DNA from: Halobellus sp. MBLA0158
GTDB lineage: Archaea; Halobacteriota; Halobacteria; Halobacteriales; Haloferacaceae
DNA: 64,000 bases
Assembly (NCBI RefSeq): GCF_041477585.1
Contig: NZ_JBGNYA010000001.1
Coordinates: forward strand, 682,001-746,000
Direction of reading: 5' to 3'
Numbering within the stretch: position 1 is the first letter of the stretch; the number at the start of each line of letters is the position of its first letter. The notes under the pieces were generated by a model. It was not told where the DNA came from, made no database searches, and saw only the letters and a program-made list of their open reading frames with translations. The translations under genes and the position numbers were made by a program. This document shows positions 25,747-34,598 of the stretch, in pieces.

Positions 25747-26415
25747 CTACCGGAACGAGACCCCGAGGTCGCCGAGGCCGTCGTTCTCGCGGGCGACGTT
25801 GACGAGGAGCGGCGTCAGCGACTCCACCTCCGGGGCGTTCGCGAGCCCGCCGGCGTCGAGCGCGCGGAGGCCGTCGATGTCCTCCGCGAGGCCCGCTACG
25901 CGCGATTTCGCGTCCGCGTCGTCGCCGATCACCAGCGTGTCAACGCCCAGTTCTGCGTCGAGGTCGGCGAGGCGGCCGGCCGCGAGGCTGTGGAAGGCGC
26001 CGACGACGGGGACGCCGTCGGGCGCGGCGTCGGCGACGAGGGCGGTCACGCTGCCGGCGCTCGGCGGGTGGTAGTGGAAGCCGTCGTCGTCGCGCTTCAT
26101 CCCCGCGGCGGGCGTCACGAGGACGTCGCCGTCGTCGAGGCTCCCTTCGATCGACTCGACCGTGTCGGCGACGTGGTACGGCGGCACACAGAGGACGACG
26201 ACCTCGGCGCGGTCGGCCGCCATCGTGTTCTCGAAGCCCGTGATCTTCCGCTCGCGGCCGTGGTCGGCGACCGCGCGTTCGTACCTGTCGGCCGCGTCGT
26301 GCGCGTCGTCGGGGTCGCGGGAGCCGATCACGACGTCGTGGTCGGAGTGGTAGGCCCACCGGAGCGCCAGCCCCTCGCCGACGTCGCCGGTCCCGCCGAG
26401 CAGTGCGATTCGCAT
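25747..26415 (-). CDS. NADPH-dependent F420 reductase-like protein (NpdG/Fno)
   Basis: The 222-residue product begins with the dinucleotide-binding MRIALLGGTGDVGEGLALR, whose GGTGDVG loop is typical of F420:NADP oxidoreductase. IGSRDPDDA, which recognises the NADP phosphate, VVVLCVPPYHV and GAFHSLAAGRLADL follow. The enzyme would transfer hydride between F420 and NADP. Length matches the family. The exact direction of the reaction is not determinable. Confidence 0.9.
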   Translation of the reverse strand: MRIALLGGTGDVGEGLALRWAYHSDHDVVIGSRDPDDAHDAADRYERAVADHGRERKITGFENTMAADRAEVVVLCVPPYHVADTVESIEGSLDDGDVLVTPAAGMKRDDDGFHYHPPSAGSVTALVADAAPDGVPVVGAFHSLAAGRLADLDAELGVDTLVIGDDADAKSRVAGLAEDIDGLRALDAGGLANAPEVESLTPLLVNVARENDGLGDLGVSFR

Positions 26416-26484
26416 ACCGAGGGGTCGGCGGCGACCCGCTAAAGGATTGGGTGTGCGGGGACGCCTACCGGTGTCGGAAGCGCC

Positions 26485-26775
26485 TCAACTCCGCGCTCGC
26501 GACCGCGACACCGTGGGCGCGTACACGAGCAGGAACCCAAGCAACGGAGCGACGATCAGCGTCCCGACGAGCACGACCGTTCGGATCGACGCCTCGGGAG
26601 GTAGAAGCCACCACACGCCCAGTCCGAGCGCGTCGACGGCGAGGACGACGGAGACGAACCGGAGGAAGTGGTGGGCGACGCCGCGTTCGAATCCGCCGTC
26701 GCTCCCCGCGGCGCTCGCTCCGTCCGCCTCGGGTCCGTCGGGTCGGTCTCCGCCGCTCGCGTCTTCCCCGCTCAC
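26485..26775 (-). CDS. Small membrane protein, coupled to the upstream gene
   Basis: The 96-residue product starts at GTG 26775, which overlaps the upstream stop as GTGA. The first 30 residues are acidic and disordered, followed by two hydrophobic segments (about 42-60 and 66-85). No family is recognised. The tight coupling suggests that the two small membrane proteins form one unit. Confidence 0.62.
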   Translation of the reverse strand: MSGEDASGGDRPDGPEADGASAAGSDGGFERGVAHHFLRFVSVVLAVDALGLGVWWLLPPEASIRTVVLVGTLIVAPLLGFLLVYAPTVSRSRARS

Positions 26776-27155
26776 GCGGCGCCCTCCCCGCGTTCGCCCC
26801 AGCGCTTCGGATTCAGGCGCTCGCCCCACATCGCCGCGAGCCACGCGGCGCCGAAGGCGACGGCGGCGCCCGCGAACCCGCCGAAGCCGAGCGTGCCGAG
26901 CGCGACCCGCAGCGCGAGCGCGACGACGAAGAAGGTGAGATACCGGGCGGTCTGGTCGCCGACGACCGCGTCGCGAGGGATCGACCCGAGCGCAAAGCGC
27001 GCGGCGAGCACGCTGACGACGGCGAAGGCCACGAGGGCGACGCCGGCCGCCACCGCCCCGGTCGGGTCGGGGACGACGAGCAGGGTCCCGAAGACCGCGA
27101 CGACGGCGGCGAAGACGACCGCCCAGGCGAGCCGTTCGAGTCGGAGCGCGTCCAT
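26772..27155 (-). CDS. Small membrane protein with four hydrophobic segments
   Basis: The 127-residue product has hydrophobic segments near 10-30, 35-55, 70-92 and 95-112, and a basic end (NPKRWGERGE). A GTG at 27173 would add six residues. It resembles unannotated haloarchaeal membrane proteins; no function is assigned. It is followed by the GTGA overlap with the next small membrane protein. Confidence 0.65.
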   Translation of the reverse strand: MDALRLERLAWAVVFAAVVAVFGTLLVVPDPTGAVAAGVALVAFAVVSVLAARFALGSIPRDAVVGDQTARYLTFFVVALALRVALGTLGFGGFAGAAVAFGAAWLAAMWGERLNPKRWGERGEGAA

Positions 27156-27230
27156 CGTCGGACTGTCGGCCACCGGGAAGATAAGCCTACTCGTCGCGTG
27201 CGGTGGCCCCTCTCGGGGTCGATCCCAGTC

Positions 27231-28100
27231 TCACTCTCCGAACAACAGATCCGGGAGGTCGTTCACGGAGTCGACGACGGCCGCGGCGCCGGCGGCCTCG
27301 AAGGCCTCCCGGCCGGATTCGCCGGTCAGCCCGCCGGTGAGGACGCCGATCCCGTGGTACGTCCGGTCGGGGTCCGCCTCGGCGGCGTTGACGGCGGTCT
27401 TCACGTCGTCGAGGGTGTCGCCGGCGAACGCGACCGCGTCGGCGTCGAACCGCGCCGCGAGCGTCGTCAGCGCGTTCGGGTGCGGCTTTCCTTCCTCCCA
27501 GTCGTCCATCGTGAAGCGGTGGTCCGCGGGGACCGAGAGCCCGGCGCGCTCCAGGGCGATGTCGGCCTCGGCGGCCGGCCGACCCGTGAGGACGCCCACC
27601 TGGACTCGCTCGCCGAGCCGGTCGAGCGTCCCGCGCTCGACGAGCACCGGCTCGTCGTGGATGTAGCCCGCGGCCTCGACCGGCGGCTCGCCGCCTTCGA
27701 GCTCGCGGTAGAGGTCCGCGCCGAGGTAGAGCGCCTGGAAGACGTCCCGGAGGTCCTCGCGGTTCCACTCGGCACGGACGGCCTCCCACGCTTCGTCGTC
27801 GAGGTGGGATTCGGCGACCGACTCGGCGGCGTCGAGACCGCCACCCGCGGCCTCAATCCGGTCGGTGAACGCGTCGAGGTCGAGGGGGCGCCGCTCGTCG
27901 ACGAGGACATACAGCGCCGCCGCGTAGGTCACGTCCCAGTCGTTGTTGAAGCCGCCGGCGTCCTTGAAGAACTGGACGTCCTCGCGGTCGATCGTCTTTC
28001 CATACCTGCGCTCGACGGACTCGACGATCGCGCGCCGGTAGGAGTCGGCGACGTCGACGAGGACGCCGTCGATGTCGAGGACGACCGCGTCTGCGTGCAT
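27231..28100 (-). CDS. HAD-superfamily hydrolase (TIGR01548-type)
   Basis: The 289-residue product shows HAD motif [19 protein letters not shown], motif II VLTGRP, motif III Lys in EEGKPHPN, and motif [15 protein letters not shown] helical cap occupies residues 20-150, including [18 protein letters not shown], the hallmark of the archaeal/cyanobacterial TIGR01548 family. The substrate is unknown, although a phosphatase of small phosphorylated metabolites is expected. It is divergent from leuS across 91 nt. Confidence 0.9.
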   Translation of the reverse strand: MHADAVVLDIDGVLVDVADSYRRAIVESVERRYGKTIDREDVQFFKDAGGFNNDWDVTYAAALYVLVDERRPLDLDAFTDRIEAAGGGLDAAESVAESHLDDEAWEAVRAEWNREDLRDVFQALYLGADLYRELEGGEPPVEAAGYIHDEPVLVERGTLDRLGERVQVGVLTGRPAAEADIALERAGLSVPADHRFTMDDWEEGKPHPNALTTLAARFDADAVAFAGDTLDDVKTAVNAAEADPDRTYHGIGVLTGGLTGESGREAFEAAGAAAVVDSVNDLPDLLFGE

Positions 28101-28191
28101 ACCCGAAGGCGTCCGGCGGCAGCCTTAGCGTTGTCCGTTCGGCGCGGCGGAGTTAGGAGATATTTTACGCCGGCGTCGTCAGGGAACAGGT

Positions 28192-31062
28192 ATGGACGAG
28201 TACGACCCACAGGAACTCGAAGCGCGCTGGCGCGAGCGGTGGGCCGAGGAGGGTCGGTACGAGGCCGACCCCGCCGAGGCCGACGAGGACCCAACGTTCA
28301 TCACGGTCCCGTATCCCTACCCCAGCGGCGGGATGCACATCGGCCACGCCCGCACCTACACCGTCCCCGACGTCTACGCCCGATACCGCCGCCAGCGCGG
28401 CGACAACGTCCTCTTTCCGATCGCCTGGCACGTCACCGGCACGCCGATCATCGGCGCGGTCGAGCGCCTGAAGAAGGGCGAAGAAGAGCAACTGTCGGTG
28501 CTTCGGGACACCTACAACGTCGCCGAGGACACCCTTCAGGACCTCGAAACCCCGATGGGCTACGCCCGCCACTTCATCGAGGACCACTACAAGAAGGGGA
28601 TGAAGGACCTCGGCCTCTCGATCGACTGGCGGCGGGAGTTCACCACCAACGACGACCGCTACTCGAAGTTCATCACCTGGCAGTACGAGACGCTGCGGGA
28701 CCGCGGCCGCCTGGAGAAGGGCCTCCACCCCGTGAAGTACTGCACCAACGAGGAACAGCCCGTCACGACCCACGACCTGCTGGAAGGCGAGGAGGCCGAG
28801 TTCCAGGAGTACACGCTCATTCGCTTCGGCCACGGCGACACGGTCGTCCCGATGGCGACGCTCCGGCCCGAGACCGTCCGGGGGGTCACGAACGCCTACA
28901 TCGACCCCGACGCCGACTACGTGATCGCCGACGTCAACGACGAGGAGTGGTTCGTCTCCGCGCCGGCGGTGGAAAAGCTCCAACTGCAGGGCCACGAGGT
29001 CGTCCCCAAACGAACCGTCTCCGGTGAACACCTCGTCGGCGAGCGCGTGGCGAACCCGATCACCGGCGACGAGGTGCTCGTCCTCCCCGCCGACTTCGTC
29101 GACGCCGAGAACGCCACGGGCGTCGTGATGTCGGTGCCGGCCCACTCGCCCGACGACTACGTCGCGCTCCGGGAGGCGAAGGAAGACGACGAGCGGATGC
29201 GCGAGTACGGGATCGACCCCGCCGACGTCGACGCGATCGAGCCCGTGCCGATCCTCTCGATCGAGGGCTACGGCGAGATCCCGGCCAAGACCGCGGTCGA
29301 GGAGGCGGGCATCGAATCGAGCGCCGACCCCGACCTGGAGGCGGCGACGAAGGAGCTCTACAACAGCGAGTTCCACCGCGGCGTCCTGAACGACGAGTAC
29401 GGCGAGTTCGCCGGCGAGGTAGTCGAGGACGTCCGCGGGCGGTTCAAGGACGCCTACCGCGACGAGGGCGCCTTCGGGACGATGCAGGAGTTCTCCGAGG
29501 AGGTCGTCTGCCGGTGCGGCGGCGACGTCGTCGTCGCCGAGCAGGACACGTGGTTCCTCCGCTACAACGACGAGGACTGGAAGCAGTTGGCCCACGACGC
29601 CGTCGCGGAGATGGAGGCGATCCCGGAGAACACCCGCGGCGAGTACGACCACACGATCGACTGGCTCAACGAGTGGCCATGCATCCGGAACTACGGGCTC
29701 GGAACCCGCCTGCCGTGGGACGAGGACTTCGTCATCGAGCCGCTGTCGGACTCGACGATCTACATGGCGTACTACACGATCGCCCACCGACTGGCTGAGA
29801 TCCCCGTCGAGGACCTCGACCGGGAGTTCTTCGACGCGCTCTTTTACGGTCCCGACGCGGTCGACGACCCCGACGAGCGGGCGCTGGAACTCCGCTCGGA
29901 GTGGCTCTACTGGTATCCCGTCACCTACCGCTTCTCCGCGAACGACCTCATCTCCAATCACCTCACCTTCTATCTCTTCCACCACGCCGAGCTGTTCGAC
30001 CCCGACCAGTGGCCCGAGGGAATCGTCATTATGGGGATGGGCCTGCTGGAGGGCGAGAAGATGTCCTCCTCGAAGGGCCACGTCGTCCTCCCCGGCAACG
30101 CCATCGAGGAGTACGGCGCCGACACGGTCCGCTTCTTCCTCCTCAACTCGGCGGAGCCCTGGCAGGACTACGACTGGCGCGCCGAGCAGGTCGCTTCCGT
30201 CCGGAATCAGCTGGAGCGGTTCTGGAACCGCGTCCGGGACGTCGTCGACGAGCCCGGCCCCGAGGAGCGACCCGACCTCGACACCGCCGACCGCTGGCTC
30301 CTCTCGCGGCTCCAGCGCACGGTCGCGAAGGTCACTGACGCGATGGAGGGATCGGAGACCCGGACGGCGAGCCAGGCCGCCTTCTACGACTTCGAGGAGG
30401 ACCTGCGGTGGTACCGCCGACGGACGGACCGCTCCCGACCCGCGGCCCGGTGGACGCTCCGCGAGGTCGCCGAGACGCGCCTGCGCCTCCTGGCGCCGTT
30501 CGTCCCGTTCCTGGCGAACGAACTCCACGAGCGGCTGACCGGCACGCCCGCCGAGGACGCCCCGTGGCCGGAGGTCGACGCCGCGCTCCTCGACCGCGAG
30601 GTCGAGGTCGCCGAGACGCAGATCGAGCGGCTCGTCGAGGACGTCCAGGGCATCCAGCAGTCGCTGGAGAACGCCGACGAGGACGTCCCCGAGGCCGACC
30701 CCGACCGCATCCGGATCACCGTCGCCGCCGGCTGGAAGCACGACGTCTTCGGGACCGTCGCCGAGGTCGGCGCCGACCAGGGCGCGGTGATGGGCGAGGT
30801 GATGCAGGACCCCGACCTCCGCGAGCGCGGCGACGCCGTCAACGACCTCGTCGGCGAACTGATCGAGTTCGCCCGCGGTCGCGAGGACGCCGACCTCGAC
30901 GCCCTCGCGGCCCTCGACGAGGCCGCGGCCTACGAGCGCGCCGCCGACTTCCTCGGCCGCGAGTTCGACGCCGAGGTCGTGGTCGAGCGGGAAGGCGTAG
31001 ACGTCGAGGCGCACAAACAGGCCGTGCCGTTCCGGCCGGCGATCGAACTCGAAGCCGAGTAG
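28192..31062 (+). CDS. leuS: Leucine-tRNA ligase
   Basis: The 956-residue class I synthetase has the HIGH-type PYPYPSGGMHIGHARTYTV at about 43-60 and KMSSSKG at about 623-629. It also has the WHVTGTPI motif and a large CP1 editing domain (about 200-400). The order and length fit archaeal LeuRS, including the C-terminal tRNA-binding extension (about 850-956). Zinc-type cysteines occur in CRCGGDVVVAEQDTW near 441-455. It charges tRNA-Leu and edits misactivated norvaline or isoleucine. Confidence 0.97.
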   Translation: MDEYDPQELEARWRERWAEEGRYEADPAEADEDPTFITVPYPYPSGGMHIGHARTYTVPDVYARYRRQRGDNVLFPIAWHVTGTPIIGAVERLKKGEEEQLSVLRDTYNVAEDTLQDLETPMGYARHFIEDHYKKGMKDLGLSIDWRREFTTNDDRYSKFITWQYETLRDRGRLEKGLHPVKYCTNEEQPVTTHDLLEGEEAEFQEYTLIRFGHGDTVVPMATLRPETVRGVTNAYIDPDADYVIADVNDEEWFVSAPAVEKLQLQGHEVVPKRTVSGEHLVGERVANPITGDEVLVLPADFVDAENATGVVMSVPAHSPDDYVALREAKEDDERMREYGIDPADVDAIEPVPILSIEGYGEIPAKTAVEEAGIESSADPDLEAATKELYNSEFHRGVLNDEYGEFAGEVVEDVRGRFKDAYRDEGAFGTMQEFSEEVVCRCGGDVVVAEQDTWFLRYNDEDWKQLAHDAVAEMEAIPENTRGEYDHTIDWLNEWPCIRNYGLGTRLPWDEDFVIEPLSDSTIYMAYYTIAHRLAEIPVEDLDREFFDALFYGPDAVDDPDERALELRSEWLYWYPVTYRFSANDLISNHLTFYLFHHAELFDPDQWPEGIVIMGMGLLEGEKMSSSKGHVVLPGNAIEEYGADTVRFFLLNSAEPWQDYDWRAEQVASVRNQLERFWNRVRDVVDEPGPEERPDLDTADRWLLSRLQRTVAKVTDAMEGSETRTASQAAFYDFEEDLRWYRRRTDRSRPAARWTLREVAETRLRLLAPFVPFLANELHERLTGTPAEDAPWPEVDAALLDREVEVAETQIERLVEDVQGIQQSLENADEDVPEADPDRIRITVAAGWKHDVFGTVAEVGADQGAVMGEVMQDPDLRERGDAVNDLVGELIEFARGREDADLDALAALDEAAAYERAADFLGREFDAEVVVEREGVDVEAHKQAVPFRPAIELEAE

Positions 31063-31197
31063 CTCGCGGACGGACTCTTCCCGGAAATATCAACGAACCG
31101 AACGCAACGGGGAACACGCTGCGAGTAAATATTTTCACCACGATCGATTATCGTAAAATAGGGTTATGCGTGTCGAGATCATACGATTCGCCACGAA

Positions 31198-31395
31198 ATG
31201 CTAGACTCGTCGCGGCCGCGGACCGAACAGAATTCGATCAGCCCGTACCGGCGGGAGACGAACCCCGGACCGACGCTCGGCGAGAGCACGACGTGTGAAC
31301 TGTGCGAACACGAGACACGGTGTTTCGACCGGTACGGCTTCACCGCGTGTCGGACCTGTCACCGGGACCTTCTGCCCGGCGAAGCCGTGTTCTGA
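31198..31395 (+). CDS. Small zinc-ribbon protein
   Basis: The 65-residue product carries CELC at 33-36 and CRTC at 51-54, a typical two-CxxC small zinc protein of the type abundant in haloarchaea. A 12-codon upstream frame (ATG 31166, stop 31202-31204) overlaps its start as ATGCTAG, so translation may be coupled through reinitiation. A TATA-like TAAATATTTT at 31127-31136 lies upstream. Function is unknown. Confidence 0.6.
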   Translation: MLDSSRPRTEQNSISPYRRETNPGPTLGESTTCELCEHETRCFDRYGFTACRTCHRDLLPGEAVF

Positions 31396-31404
31396 CCGCT
31401 GAGG

Positions 31405-31818
31405 TCAAAACGAGATGTGTGAGGTCGATCCCGGTTCGTCGCCGCCGGTGCCGCCGGCGTGCAGGAACGTGTAGTTGTCGTCGCTGAGGAACACCGCGCC
31501 GTCCTCGACGGCGACTTCGACGTCCGAGAGCTCGGTCCCGGCGGCGGGGCCGTTGTCGCAGCCGCCGTCGCAGGCGTCGAACAGCGACCCGTGGCGCGGG
31601 CAGATGATCTTCCCGTCGCGCATCGCCGCGCCGTCGCCGCGGTCGAACGCCTGCTCCTGGTGCGTGCAGGTGTTGGGCCAGGCGGCGATCCCCGGCTCCT
31701 CCTCGCACCGCACCAGGATGAGTTCGGTCTCGTTCGTGAAGGCGTCCTCCGCCGTGAAGAGATACGACCCGGACTCGGGCACGTCGCCGACGTCTGCGAT
31801 CTTCGCGCCGTCTGTCAT
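31405..31818 (-). CDS. Rieske [2Fe-2S] protein
   Basis: The 137-residue product has both cluster boxes, C-T-H in NTCTHQEQ (about 50-53) and CPRHGSLFD (about 74-82), which give the two Cys and two His ligands. A Cys pair in DACDGGCDNG follows. No transmembrane segment is present, so it resembles soluble Rieske ferredoxins of oxygenases rather than bc1 proteins. No oxygenase is adjacent, so the partner is unknown. It may act as an electron carrier. Confidence 0.88.
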   Translation of the reverse strand: MTDGAKIADVGDVPESGSYLFTAEDAFTNETELILVRCEEEPGIAAWPNTCTHQEQAFDRGDGAAMRDGKIICPRHGSLFDACDGGCDNGPAAGTELSDVEVAVEDGAVFLSDDNYTFLHAGGTGGDEPGSTSHISF

Positions 31819-31880
31819 CTCCGACCCGTAGGGCGGGTCGCCGCAAAAGCGTGGCGTCCGCTCGGTGCCGCCTCGCTCCG

Positions 31881-33128
31881 CTACGCCCCGGTGACGATCT
31901 CGGCGACGCGGGACCGGTCGAAGAGGCGCTCGCTCGGCGGGATCTCGGGGTACGCCTCGCCGTCCGTGTACCCGGGCCACTCGCCGAAGACGTCGGGGTA
32001 GAGCTGCTTCGCCGTCATCTCGATCTGGAAGAGGTTCATCAGCGGCCCCTGGTAGCGCATCCCCTGGGCGTAGACGCGGTCGTTTTGCACGGCGGTCAGG
32101 TCGCTTCCGACGGGGTGCGAGCGGAGGCGATCGCGGACCGACGCCATCTCGTAACGGGGCGTCACTCCCCACAGGTGGAGGATGACGTCGGGGTCGGCCT
32201 CCGCCATCGTCTCGTAGCCGACCGAGCCCCAGAGCCCGTCCCAGGTCTCGCTCCCGAAGGCGTCGTTCGCGGCGAGCGGGCGCGTGTCGGCGAGCCAGTA
32301 CCCCGGGCGATTCAGGTGGTAGGTCCAGAACTGCCCGTCGCCGAGGGTGACCCGCACGGCCGTCGGCCGCTCGGACTTCGGCGGGAGGTCCGCGCGGATC
32401 CGCGCGAGCAGGTCCTCGTGGACCGCGGCCAGTCGCTCGTAGCGCTCCCGCTCGCCGAACGCGTCGGCGACGCGCCCGAACAGCTCCCAGAGCGTGTAGT
32501 ACTGGTACCCCTCGGCGTAGGGCTCCGGCGGCGTACCGTGGGTCCCGCTGTAGAAGTTCCCGAGGAACGGCCCGAGGTTGTCGGTGAGCTCCCCAACGTC
32601 GCTCCGGTTCCACCCGTCCTGGGTCACGGCCCACGCCGGGTCCAGCAGGTGGAGGTCGCTGTCGAGGCCGTAGAAGAACTCCTTCGAGAAGTCGTCGTAG
32701 GGGTTCGGGAGTCCGTCCCACTCGAAGGCGACGCCGTCGAGGCGCTCGTAGTAGCGGTTCATCGTCGGACCCGCCATCTCCGGGACGAACATCGAGTTGA
32801 CGGCGTCGCCGCGCCCCAGCGCGACCAGCATATCCGCGTACTGATTGTACATCGTGAAGACGTTCTCCGGGACCGACTCGAAGCGCACTGTCCCGACCGG
32901 CGACAGCGACGCGGTGTAGGACCCGTCGCTTCCCTCGCCCGTCGCCGTCGCTTCGGCGGTCGACGATTCGGCGCCGCCCGCTCCCGAATCGGTTCCGTCG
33001 TCCGTCGAGGGGTCTGTCCCCCCGTCGCTTCCGGCACACCCCGCGATCAGTCCGCTCGCGAGGAGGGCACTCCCGCCGGCGAGATACCGGCGGCGCGTGA
33101 CGCGTCGCGATCCGTCTGGCGTTCCCAT
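31881..33128 (-). CDS. Fe-siderophore/B12-type ABC substrate-binding lipoprotein
   Basis: The 415-residue product begins with a twin-arginine signal (RRRYLAGGSALLASGLIAGC), whose lipobox Cys would be lipidated. A Ser/Thr/Gly/Asp-rich linker follows, then a type III solute-binding fold with VPENVFTMYNQYADMLVALG and AEADPDVILHLWG. It would capture iron-siderophore or a similar chelate outside the cell. No permease or ATPase is next to it. A perfect iron-type box lies 4 nt before the ATG. Confidence 0.9.
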   Translation of the reverse strand: MGTPDGSRRVTRRRYLAGGSALLASGLIAGCAGSDGGTDPSTDDGTDSGAGGAESSTAEATATGEGSDGSYTASLSPVGTVRFESVPENVFTMYNQYADMLVALGRGDAVNSMFVPEMAGPTMNRYYERLDGVAFEWDGLPNPYDDFSKEFFYGLDSDLHLLDPAWAVTQDGWNRSDVGELTDNLGPFLGNFYSGTHGTPPEPYAEGYQYYTLWELFGRVADAFGERERYERLAAVHEDLLARIRADLPPKSERPTAVRVTLGDGQFWTYHLNRPGYWLADTRPLAANDAFGSETWDGLWGSVGYETMAEADPDVILHLWGVTPRYEMASVRDRLRSHPVGSDLTAVQNDRVYAQGMRYQGPLMNLFQIEMTAKQLYPDVFGEWPGYTDGEAYPEIPPSERLFDRSRVAEIVTGA

Positions 33129-33131
33129 AAT

Positions 33132-33145
33132 TTAGGCAAACCTAA
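33132..33145. promoter_or_regulatory. Iron-responsive (DtxR/Idr-type) operator
   Basis: TTAGG-CAAA-CCTAA is a perfect dyad 4 nt before the start codon of the siderophore-binding gene. It matches the TTAGG...CCTAA core bound by DtxR-family iron regulators in haloarchaea. A TATA-like ACTATAC (revcomp of 33152-33158) lies upstream, so a bound repressor would block a leaderless transcript. Confidence 0.7.
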
Positions 33146-33331
33146 TCCACCGTATAGTCGTTGCGGATTTTAGGCGCGCCGAAAGAGTCGGACGGTCGAT
33201 CAGATCGATCGAGCGAGCGGTCGGCCGAAACGCGATTACACCGTTGTCACCCGCTATCGTTCCGTTATCGTCCCGATTCGCCGTCCCGACTCGCGAAGGT
33301 TTATGACCGTTCGCCTTCTCGATTCGTACCG

Positions 33332-33625
33332 ATGGCAGAGGCAGAACAGGAGAGTCTCGACGACCTCCCGCCGAGCGCGAAGCTCGTCTTCAAAGTACTC
33401 GAGTACAACGGCCCGCTGACCCAGAAGGGGATCGTGCAGGAGTCGATGCTCTCCGCACGGACGGTCCGGTACGCCCTCGAACGGCTCGAGGACATCGACG
33501 TGGTCGACGAAGACGTCTACTTCGCGGACGCGCGCCAGAACCTGTATCAACTCACCGACGACGCGCCGGAGACCCACCCCGCCGAGGGCGACGCCGACGA
33601 GGCCGAAGCCTGCTGTGCGGAGTGA
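33332..33625 (+). CDS. MarR/TrmB-type winged-helix protein
   Basis: The 97-residue product is one winged helix: LVFKVLEYNGPLTQKGIVQES, recognition helix ARTVRYALERLEDIDVV, and a wing with YFADARQNLYQL. It ends with an acidic tail and a Cys pair (ACCAE), which could bind metal. TATA-like GTTTATGA at 33299-33306 lies 28 nt before the ATG. Small proteins of this type are common haloarchaeal regulators; the target is unknown. Confidence 0.78.
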   Translation: MAEAEQESLDDLPPSAKLVFKVLEYNGPLTQKGIVQESMLSARTVRYALERLEDIDVVDEDVYFADARQNLYQLTDDAPETHPAEGDADEAEACCAE

Positions 33626-33773
33626 CCCGACGCCGGCGCTGACAGTCGCGGATAGTCGCGTCTGTACGTCTCCCTCCGACCGGTCCCGTTCGGTCTCGTC
33701 GCGGGGACGACGGGAGCCGACGTAGCCGACCGGTTCCACGAGAAGTTATCCCCCTCGACCTCCCAGTACGCGT

Positions 33774-34586
33774 ATGTCCCTTTCCCTCGACGCCACGCAG
33801 CTGGACCGCTACTCCAGACACATCATTATGGACGAGGTCGGTCCGGACGGCCAAAAGCGGCTGCTCGGCGCGCGGGTGCTCGTCGTCGGCGCGGGCGGGC
33901 TGGGCTCGCCGGTCCTCCAGTACCTCGCGGCCGCGGGGGTCGGCACCCTCGGCGTCGTCGACGACGACGTCGTCGAGCGGAGCAACCTCCAGCGCCAGAT
34001 CGTCCACGCCGACGCGGACGTCGGTCGCCCGAAGGTCGAGAGCGCGGCCGACTTCGTCGCCGATCTCAACCCCGACGTCGCGGTCGAGACCTACGAGACG
34101 CGGCTCGACAAGACGAACGTCGCCGAGATCGTCCCCGAGTACGACGTCGTCGTCGACGCCTCCGACAACTTCCCGACGCGCTACCTCCTGAACGACTTCT
34201 GTCGGATCCACGATATCCCGATCGCTCACGGCGCGATCTACAAGTTCGAGGGCCAGATGACGACGCTCACGCCCGAGGGGCCGTGTTACCGCTGTCTGTT
34301 CCCCGAGGCGCCGGAGCCTGGGACCGTCCCCGACTGCGCGACGACGGGCGTTCTCGGCGTCCTGCCGGGCACCGTCGGCTGCATCCAGGCCACCGAAGCC
34401 GTGAAACTGGTCCTGGACGCGGGCGAGGGGCTGGAGGGCCGACTGCTCTTCTACGACGCGATGGACCTCTCCTTCGAGACGGTGCCCTACCAGCGGACCC
34501 CCGACTGCCCCGTCTGCGGCGACGACCCGATCGGGACCATCGAAGATGTCGAGTACACCGAGGCGTGCGCCGTCGGCGGCGACTGA
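33774..34586 (+). CDS. ubaA: E1-like SAMP-activating enzyme UbaA (ThiF/MoeB family)
   Basis: The 270-residue product has the nucleotide loop VVGAGGLGSPVLQYLAAAG, the Arg-Gln pair in SNLQRQIVH, and VVDASDNFPTRYLLND. Two zinc pairs are visible (CYRC and CPVC), and the active-site loop is PDCATTGVLGVLP. In Haloferax the homologue adenylates ubiquitin-like SAMPs for protein tagging and also supplies sulfur for Moco and tRNA thiolation. This is the only E1-type gene seen in the window. Start and length agree with the family. Confidence 0.92.
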   Translation: MSLSLDATQLDRYSRHIIMDEVGPDGQKRLLGARVLVVGAGGLGSPVLQYLAAAGVGTLGVVDDDVVERSNLQRQIVHADADVGRPKVESAADFVADLNPDVAVETYETRLDKTNVAEIVPEYDVVVDASDNFPTRYLLNDFCRIHDIPIAHGAIYKFEGQMTTLTPEGPCYRCLFPEAPEPGTVPDCATTGVLGVLPGTVGCIQATEAVKLVLDAGEGLEGRLLFYDAMDLSFETVPYQRTPDCPVCGDDPIGTIEDVEYTEACAVGGD

Positions 34587-34598
34587 GCGACTCCCTTC

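Noticed and set aside
28165-31014. A 949-codon frame antisense to leuS
   Set aside because: High GC with strong third-position bias leaves long open antisense frames; the peptide has no domain and leuS is certain. The same reasoning removes 46986-50258, 34886-37237, 23054-25198 and 42883-44970.
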